From Streptomyces niveus (GTDB taxonomy: Bacteria; Actinomycetota; Actinomycetes; Streptomycetales; Streptomycetaceae), in assembly GCF_001723055.1 (NCBI RefSeq), contig NZ_MDCR01000287.1, forward strand, positions 1-42,892: a stretch of DNA of 42,892 bases, in the 5' to 3' direction. Each line of letters begins with the position of its first letter. The first letter of the stretch is position 1. The position numbers and the translations under genes are program-made. Under the pieces are notes generated by a model. The model saw only the letters and a list, made by a program, of their open reading frames with translations. It made no database searches and was not told the DNA's origin. Positions 37,818 through 42,892 of the stretch are shown here, one piece after another.

Positions 37818-38993
37818 GTGACGCAACGCGACGACGAACTCGGAAGATCGGTGCGGGCAGCCGCGCCGTACGCGCTCGTGGACAGGATCCGCGACGGGCT
37901 CGCCGCCTCGCACGGCGCGACGCGCGTACAGCTGTTCCTCGCCGACTACGGCGCCACGGTCCTCACCCCGTACGACCCGCCGCCCGGCCAGGAGCAGCCG
38001 CTCTCCCTCTACAACAGCCCCGAGGGCCGCGCCTTCGGCAGCCAGGAACCGCGTGAACAGCAGGTCCGGCACGGCGACGCCGTCGACCACCATCTGCCGG
38101 TGACCGTCCGCGGCGAACGGACCGGCATCCTCTCGGTCCGGCTCCCCGGCGACCGGTCCACCCCCGAGGCCGTGGACGAGCTGACGCACATCGCCGATCT
38201 CCTGGGGCACGAGATCCTCGTCGCCGAGCGCGATACCGACGCCTACCAGCGGGCCCGCCGGATCGCCCGGCTCACCCTCGCGGCCGAGATGCAGTGGCAA
38301 CTGCTTCCCGCCCGCGCCTGCACCGCCGAGGAGTTCGCCATCGGCGCCCAGCTGGAGCCGGCGTACGCCATCCACGGGGACAACTTCGACTGGGCGGTCG
38401 ACTCGCGGGAGCTGACCGTCGCCGTCACCAACGGCATGGGCGAAGGCATCCAGGCGTCCCTGCTCAGCAATCTCGCCGTCAACGCACTGCGCAACGCGCG
38501 CCGCTCGGGCCTCGACATCGCGGGCCAGGCGGCCCTCGCCGATCAGGCCCTGTACGAGCAGCACCGGGGCGCCTCGCACGTGTCGACCCTCCTGATGCGT
38601 TTCGAGCTGGCGACCGGTCGTGCGGAAGTCGTGGACGCGGGCTCGCCGCAACTGTGGCGCCGGCGCGGCCGGACGGTCGAGCGCGTCCCCCTCGAAGCAC
38701 AGCTGCCCCTCGGCATGTTCGAGGAGTCCCACTACGAGGCCCAGGAGTTCGACCTGCTGCCGGGGGACCGGCTGCTGATGGTGAGCGACGGCGTGTACGA
38801 AGCGCTCTCACCGGACGGTGAGCCGTACGGCGAGCGGGCGCTGGCCCGCGCGATCAGCTCCACCGGTCTGCTCCCGGCGGCGACGGCGCCCCGCGCCCTG
38901 CTGCGCGCGCTGGCCGAGTTCCGCGTGACGGACACGACGGACGACGCGCTGGTGGTCTGCCTCGACTGGACGGGCAGACCGGCACAGAGCTGA
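37818..38993 (+). CDS. PP2C/SpoIIE-family phosphatase, GAF-like sensor, altered metal motif
   Basis: A 391-residue protein. Residues 1-150 form a GAF-like sensory domain (ATRVQLFLADYGATVLTPYD through LTHIADLLGHEILVAERD). The SpoIIE-type phosphatase domain (about 165-390) has HGDNFDW where GGDFYD is usual, and VTNGMGEGIQASLLSNLAVN where GDVxGHG is usual, so Asn replaces one expected metal-ligand Asp. The end motif TDDALVVCLDW is intact. I know this N-variant from other Streptomyces proteins, so it may be a divergent clade rather than a dead enzyme. The GTG at 37818 follows GAGAG. It faces a SigB-group sigma gene tail to tail, suggesting a role in sigma control. Confidence 0.85.
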   Translation: MTQRDDELGRSVRAAAPYALVDRIRDGLAASHGATRVQLFLADYGATVLTPYDPPPGQEQPLSLYNSPEGRAFGSQEPREQQVRHGDAVDHHLPVTVRGERTGILSVRLPGDRSTPEAVDELTHIADLLGHEILVAERDTDAYQRARRIARLTLAAEMQWQLLPARACTAEEFAIGAQLEPAYAIHGDNFDWAVDSRELTVAVTNGMGEGIQASLLSNLAVNALRNARRSGLDIAGQAALADQALYEQHRGASHVSTLLMRFELATGRAEVVDAGSPQLWRRRGRTVERVPLEAQLPLGMFEESHYEAQEFDLLPGDRLLMVSDGVYEALSPDGEPYGERALARAISSTGLLPAATAPRALLRALAEFRVTDTTDDALVVCLDWTGRPAQS

Positions 38994-38998
38994 GAAAG

Positions 38999-39033
38999 GG
39001 GGGTGCGGGCGCCCGACCGGCGCCCGCACCCCC
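38999..39033. terminator. Bidirectional terminator between SpoIIE and sigma genes
   Basis: A perfect 15-bp stem (38999-39013 with 39019-39033) encloses the loop CGACC; flanking GAGAAA and CTCTTC extend the symmetry and give a short U-rich end on the plus strand. It sits between convergent stops. Confidence 0.88.
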
Positions 39034-39062
39034 TCTTCAGCACGCTTTGGGGGACGGCAGGG

Positions 39063-39959
39063 TCACTCCTCGGCGAGCATCCCCGTGCGCAAGGTCGTCA
39101 GGATGCGGGAGAGCATCCGGGACACATGCATCTGTGACACACCCAGCTCGGCGCCGATCTCGGACTGGGTCATCTCGCGCCCGAAACGCATCTCGACGAT
39201 CCCGCGGTCCCGTTCGTCAAGCTCCCCCAGCAGCGGGGCCAGCGAGTGGAAGTCCTCGACGAGCTCCATGGCCGGATCGCACGCGCCGAGCGTGTCGGCG
39301 AAGGCGCGCCCCCCGGCGCCGGCCGGCCCGTCGTCCCCGCCATCGGTGGGCAGGTCGAGCGACCCCGCGGTGTAGCCGTTGGAGGCGACGCGCCCCTCGA
39401 CGACCTCGGACTCGGTGAGGTCCAGATGCCCTGCCAGCTCGGCCACGGTGGGCTTGCGGCCCAGGGTGTCGGTGAGCGTGTCCTGTGCTTTGGCCAGCTC
39501 CGTACGCAACTCCTGAAGCCTGCGCGGCACATGGACCGCCCAGGTGGTGTCCCGGAAGAACCGCTTGATCTCGCCGTGGATGTACGGCACGGCGAAGGAG
39601 CTGAACTCCACCTCGCGGGACAGGTCGAAGCGGTCGATGGCCTTGATCAGACCGATCGTGCCGACCTGGAGGACGTCCTCCATGTCACCGCTGCCCAGAT
39701 TCCGGAAGCGCCGCGCCGCGTATCTGACCAGGGACTGGTTCATCTCGATCAGCGTGTTGCGCGCGTACTGGTACTCATGGGTGCCTTCTTCGAGGACCTG
39801 GAGCCGGTCGAAGAAGACCTTCGAGAGCTTCCGCGCGTCCTGGGGGGAGACCTTCCCCGTGTCCTCGATCCAGGGAAGCTCGCCGCTCGACGAGTCTGTC
39901 CGTGTGGTGGCCGGCGCGCTGCCGGGATGTGCCGGAGCGGCGGGGGAGTGTGTACTCAT
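39063..39959 (-). CDS. RNA polymerase sigma factor, SigB/SigF group
   Basis: A 298-residue sigma-70 group 3 stress factor. Region 2 shows MNQSLVRYAARRFRNLG, DVLQVGTIGLIKAIDRFDL, FSSFAVPYIHGEIKRFFRD (region 2.4) and TTWAVHVPRR. Region 3 has LGRKPTVAELAGHLDLTE, and region 4 has ERDRGIVEMRFGREMTQSEI and LGVSQMHVSRMLSRIL. The ATG at 39959 is chosen; a GTG at 40007 (VASQQSAPTD) would add 16 residues, and neither has a strong ribosome site. The N-terminal 40 residues are low complexity. A SigB-like promoter lies upstream, suggesting autoregulation. Group 3 sigma factors in Streptomyces control osmotic and oxidative stress and sporulation. The expected anti-sigma gene is absent. Confidence 0.92.
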   Translation of the reverse strand: MSTHSPAAPAHPGSAPATTRTDSSSGELPWIEDTGKVSPQDARKLSKVFFDRLQVLEEGTHEYQYARNTLIEMNQSLVRYAARRFRNLGSGDMEDVLQVGTIGLIKAIDRFDLSREVEFSSFAVPYIHGEIKRFFRDTTWAVHVPRRLQELRTELAKAQDTLTDTLGRKPTVAELAGHLDLTESEVVEGRVASNGYTAGSLDLPTDGGDDGPAGAGGRAFADTLGACDPAMELVEDFHSLAPLLGELDERDRGIVEMRFGREMTQSEIGAELGVSQMHVSRMLSRILTTLRTGMLAEE

Positions 39960-40064
39960 CGTTGCGTCATCGCCTTCATCGGTGGGGGCACTCTGCTGTG
40001 AGGCCACTGCTTGAGAACCCTGCCGGTCCTACGGTGGCCTAATAGTTGCCGTCTGGCAAGAGTG

Positions 40065-40088
40065 TTACCCCGTGAGCTGCTTCTCAAC
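40065..40088 (-). promoter_or_regulatory. SigB-type promoter for the sigma factor gene
   Basis: On the minus strand GTT (40088-40086), 15 bases, then GGGTAA (40070-40065) match the Streptomyces SigB-group pattern (GTT-N14-16-GGGTA). It lies about 105 bp upstream of the chosen ATG. Just downstream, TTGCC-AGAC-GGCAA (40059-40046) is a perfect inverted repeat that could bind a repressor. Confidence 0.6.
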
Positions 40089-40139
40089 GGGATGACTGAG
40101 TGAAGATCGCCTAGCATGTCCGCGGAAGGCTGGTGAGTC

Positions 40140-41303
40140 GTGGTACTCAAGACATTCGGCTGGGCATTCGGGTTCACCGTGCTCGGCCTCGCGCTGGCGG
40201 TGCTCTACGACGGCTGGACCGCGCTCGGAGTCGTGGCGATCCTCACCGTGCTGGAGGTCTCGCTGTCCTTCGACAACGCGGTGATCAACGCCGGGATCCT
40301 GAAGAAGATGAGTGCCTTCTGGCAGAAGATCTTCCTCACCATCGGCGTCCTCATCGCCGTGTTCGGCATGCGGCTCGCCTTTCCCGTCATCATCGTCGCG
40401 GTCACCGCCAAGCTCAGCCCCGTCAAGGCGGTGCAGCTCGCGGTCGACGACAAGGACCGGTACCAGCAACTGGTCACCGACGCCCACCCGTCGATCGCCG
40501 CCTTCGGCGGCATGTTCCTGCTGATGATCTTCCTGAGCTTCATCTTCGAGGACCGCGAGACCAAGTGGCTGGGATGGATCGAACGACCGCTGGCCAAGCT
40601 CGGACAGGTCGAGATGCTGTCCGTCTGCCTCTCGTTGATCGTGTTGCTGATCGCCTCCATGACGGTCGCCACCCACGCCCACCAGCACGGCGGCGGGCAC
40701 GCCGACAAGGCGCAGACGGTCCTCACCTCCGGACTCGCCGGGGTCGTCACGTATCTCATCGTCGGCGGGCTCTCCAGCTTCTTCGAGAACAGACTCGCCG
40801 ACGAGGCGGACGCCCAGGCCGACGCGGAGGTCATCCCGCCGGGAGAGCCGCGTGAGACGGGCACGGGCGCCGCGTCCGGTCCGGGTGGCAAGGGCGGTCC
40901 CTCGCTGGTCGCCGTCACCGGCAAGGCCGCGTTCTTCATGTTCCTCTACCTCGAAGTCATCGACGCCTCCTTCTCCTTCGACGGTGTGATCGGCGCCTTC
41001 GCCATCACCAACGACATCGTGCTGATGGCACTCGGCCTCGGTATCGGCGCGATGTACGTCAGGTCGCTCACCGTCTATCTGGTACGCCAGGGCACGCTGG
41101 ACGACTACGTCTATCTGGAACACGGCGCGCACTACGCGATCGGCGCCCTCGCCCTGATCCTGCTCATCACCATTCAGTACCAGATCAGCGAGATCATCAC
41201 CGGCCTCATCGGCGTCGTCCTGATCGGGCTGTCCTTCTGGTCGTCGGTCCTGCGCAACCGGCGGATCGCGGCGGGCCGGCCGCGCGCGTCGGACCTGGCG
41301 TGA
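40140..41303 (+). CDS. DUF475 / TerC-like integral membrane protein
   Basis: A 387-residue membrane protein with about nine helices. The two internal TerC-type motifs are VSLSFDNAVINAGILKKM (near residue 40) and VIDASFSFDGVIGAFAITND (near 275), each with the acidic residue expected to bind or move a metal ion. A His-rich loop (HAHQHGGGHAD, about 180-190) and a Gly/Pro-rich acidic loop (about 222-255) lie between the halves. The GTG start at 40140 is preceded by GGTGAG. TerC relatives are tied to tellurite resistance and Mn export; the exact ion here is inferred. It is 7 bp from the next gene and so co-transcribed. Confidence 0.9.
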   Translation: MVLKTFGWAFGFTVLGLALAVLYDGWTALGVVAILTVLEVSLSFDNAVINAGILKKMSAFWQKIFLTIGVLIAVFGMRLAFPVIIVAVTAKLSPVKAVQLAVDDKDRYQQLVTDAHPSIAAFGGMFLLMIFLSFIFEDRETKWLGWIERPLAKLGQVEMLSVCLSLIVLLIASMTVATHAHQHGGGHADKAQTVLTSGLAGVVTYLIVGGLSSFFENRLADEADAQADAEVIPPGEPRETGTGAASGPGGKGGPSLVAVTGKAAFFMFLYLEVIDASFSFDGVIGAFAITNDIVLMALGLGIGAMYVRSLTVYLVRQGTLDDYVYLEHGAHYAIGALALILLITIQYQISEIITGLIGVVLIGLSFWSSVLRNRRIAAGRPRASDLA

Positions 41304-41310
41304 GCCGTAC

Positions 41311-41901
41311 ATGACCACCGAGACCGCCCACTCGGGCACCGAGACCGCCCGCCGCGTCACCGACGTGCTCCAGCCACGCAACACCCTGATCGCCGGCATG
41401 ACCGGCATCGGCGCCGCGGCGGCCGGCGACTGGACCGGCGTCCCCTGGGGACTGCTGGGCGCGCTGTGCGCCGGGATCGTGCCCGCCGCGTACATCGAGT
41501 GGGAGCGCGGGCGCGGCCGATGGGGCGACCGGCACGTCGTGGACCGGACCCAACGGGCGCCGATCTTCCTGGTGATCCTCGGCTCGATCGGTGCCGGCGC
41601 GCTCGCCATGACCGCCGGAGGGGCGCCCACGGGCATCCTGGTCGCGATGACCGCGCTGTGGGCGATGACGGTCGTCCTGCTGGCGGTCAACACCGTATGG
41701 AAGATCAGCGTGGACTCCGCCGTGGCCTCCGCGGTTGTCGCGATGCTCGCCGCTGTCCACCACCCGTGGTGGCTCGCCGCGTACGCCCTGGTCGTCGCCG
41801 TGTGCTGGTCCCGGGTACGTCTCGGCTACCACTCCCTCGCCCAGACGGCGGCGGGCGCCACCCTGGGCGCGGCCACGGCGGCGGCGTTCCTGCCGCTGTA
41901 A
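41311..41901 (+). CDS. PAP2-like membrane phosphatase family protein
   Basis: A 196-residue membrane protein with about five helices. The last motif, SRVRLGYHSLAQTAAGATLG, matches the third PAP2 motif (SR-N5-H-N3-D) with the His retained but the usual Asp replaced by Gln. The first motif appears as ERGRGRWGDRHVVDR, imperfect. It may be a lipid-phosphatase relative with weak or altered activity. The ATG follows the TerC-like stop by 7 bp, so the two act in one transcript. Confidence 0.75.
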   Translation: MTTETAHSGTETARRVTDVLQPRNTLIAGMTGIGAAAAGDWTGVPWGLLGALCAGIVPAAYIEWERGRGRWGDRHVVDRTQRAPIFLVILGSIGAGALAMTAGGAPTGILVAMTALWAMTVVLLAVNTVWKISVDSAVASAVVAMLAAVHHPWWLAAYALVVAVCWSRVRLGYHSLAQTAAGATLGAATAAAFLPL

Positions 41902-41984
41902 GCCGTGTTCCCGGCTCAGACCGGGCGGAATTCCTCCCGGCGGGGCAGGGTGGAGACGACGCACCCCAGGCGACGGAGGGCCTC

Positions 41985-42892
41985 ATGACGAACGGTGCCG
42001 CGGCGACCGACGAGGACGGCGCGCCCGCCCTCCACTGCCTGGTGACCGGCGCCACCGGCTACATCGGCGGCCGGCTCGTACCGGAACTGCTGGACGCCGG
42101 ACACCGGGTGCGCTGTCTCGCGCGTATGCCCGAGAAGCTGCGCGACCACGCGTGGGCGGGCCGGGCCGAAGTCGTACGCGGAGACGTCACCGACGCCGCG
42201 TCCGTCGGCGACGCCATGCGGGACATCGACGTCGCCTACTACCTCGTCCACTCGCTCGGCACCGGCCCCGGCTTCGAGCGGACCGACGCCGACGCCGCCC
42301 GCGTCTTCGCCGAACAGGCCCACGCGGCGGGCGTCCGGCGCGTCGTCTATCTCGGCGGACTCACCCCGGCCGGCGTACCCGAGCGGAACCTCTCGCCCCA
42401 TCTGCGCTCCCGCGCCGAGGTCGGGCACATCCTGCTCGACTCGCCCGTCCCCACCACCGTGCTGCGCGCCGCCGTCATCATCGGCTCCGGCTCCGCGTCC
42501 TTCGAGATGCTGCGCTACCTCACCGAACGCCTCCCGGTGATGGTCACACCGAGCTGGGTACGCAGCCGGATCCAGCCCATCGCGGTACGCGACGTGCTGC
42601 GCTACCTCGTCGGCAGCGCGCGGATGCCCGCCGACGTCAGCCGCGCCTTCGACATCGGCGGCCCGGACGTCCTGACGTACCTGGACATGATGCACGCGTA
42701 CGCCTCCGTCGCCGGGCTGCGGCGCCGGCTGATCATGCCCGTGCCCGTCCTCACCCCGACCCTGTCCAGCCACTGGATCGGACTGGTCACCCCCGTACCC
42801 CGCTCGATCGCCCGGCCGCTCGCCGAGTCGCTGCGCCACGAGGTCGTCTGCCACGAGCACGACATCGCGCGGTTCGTCCCCGACGGGCCCGG
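41985..42892 (+). CDS. NAD(P)H-binding SDR-like protein, partial at the right edge
   Basis: About 302 residues are visible before the window ends; no stop is seen. The dinucleotide-binding motif VTGATGYIGGRLVPELLDAG is followed by VRCLARMPEKL, VVRGDVTDAASV, and AYYLVHSLGTG, an atypical extended SDR (NmrA/DUF2867-like) pattern. Members of this type are often near 500 residues with a C-terminal DUF2867 domain, which would lie beyond the window. The ATG at 41985 has GGAGGG 4 bases upstream. It starts 83 bp after the PAP2-like gene, with a weak CCCGG-N6-CCGGG hairpin between. Confidence 0.88.
   Translation, partial: MTNGAAATDEDGAPALHCLVTGATGYIGGRLVPELLDAGHRVRCLARMPEKLRDHAWAGRAEVVRGDVTDAASVGDAMRDIDVAYYLVHSLGTGPGFERTDADAARVFAEQAHAAGVRRVVYLGGLTPAGVPERNLSPHLRSRAEVGHILLDSPVPTTVLRAAVIIGSGSASFEMLRYLTERLPVMVTPSWVRSRIQPIAVRDVLRYLVGSARMPADVSRAFDIGGPDVLTYLDMMHAYASVAGLRRRLIMPVPVLTPTLSSHWIGLVTPVPRSIARPLAESLRHEVVCHEHDIARFVPDGP

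Noticed and set aside
1..42892. tRNA, rRNA, CRISPR, insertion sequence or phage genes, attachment sites.
   Set aside because: No cloverleaf-like segment, rRNA word, spaced repeat array, transposase or integrase motif was seen on reading both strands; small RNAs cannot be excluded by eye.

Overview
The window is high-GC actinobacterial DNA, almost certainly Streptomyces. The third codon positions are nearly always G or C, GTG starts are common, operons are joined by GTGA, ATGA or TGATG overlaps, and the families are typical of the genus: DUF574 S-adenosyl methyltransferase, XRE-DUF5753 regulator, CebG/BglC sugar genes, SigB-group sigma factor and SpoIIE phosphatases. Carbohydrate uptake, small regulator/enzyme pairs and stress signalling dominate. 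No rRNA, tRNA, CRISPR array, phage or transposase gene was seen.

Positions 1-2700 hold the end of a sugar ABC transporter locus (permease tail, CebG-like permease, GH1 beta-glucosidase). It runs tail to tail into a MarR-MFS efflux operon (4396-2613). From 4465 to 10115 lie divergent regulator/enzyme pairs: SDR/LysR-HAD; an XRE-cupin regulator opposite an FAD oxidoreductase (frameshifted here) and a methyltransferase; and a TetR regulator. The TetR gene faces a secreted GH30-ricin glycosidase across a perfect 20-bp palindrome. A tautomerase-SnoaL fusion, a MazF/RHH toxin-antitoxin pair, a PdxR-type regulator opposite an epoxide-hydrolase-like enzyme and a heme-oxygenase-like diiron candidate follow, up to 17.7 kb. 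A cluster of DUF6296, DUF574 methyltransferase and XRE-DUF5753 regulator occupies 17.8-19.9 kb.

Positions 27289-20212 form one tightly coupled leftward operon: sugar-binding lipoprotein, two permeases, GH3 glycosidase and a PhoD phosphatase. It diverges from a LacI regulator, and its promoter is recognisable (TTGACC, 17 bp, TACGGT). An NDH-2-like oxidoreductase and a large Tat-exported GH78 alpha-L-rhamnosidase with a LacI-type operator follow. GH1, GH3, GH30 and GH78 together suggest use of plant beta-glucosides and rhamnosyl-glucosides, but the substrate is inferred.

Positions 33599-41901 hold a signalling block. A receiver-PP2C phosphatase, a CHASE3-HAMP histidine kinase and an Rcp1-like response regulator are translationally coupled. 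They are followed by a MarR regulator, a second SpoIIE-type phosphatase with an unusual metal-site motif, and a SigB/SigF-group sigma factor with a SigB-like promoter. No anti-sigma kinase or anti-anti-sigma gene is present in the window. DUF475/TerC and PAP2-like membrane proteins and a partial NAD(P)-binding protein close the window. The best candidates for something new are this signalling block, the split CebR-like operator over the ABC-GH3 promoter, the tautomerase-SnoaL fusion, and the orphan diiron-oxygenase candidate.
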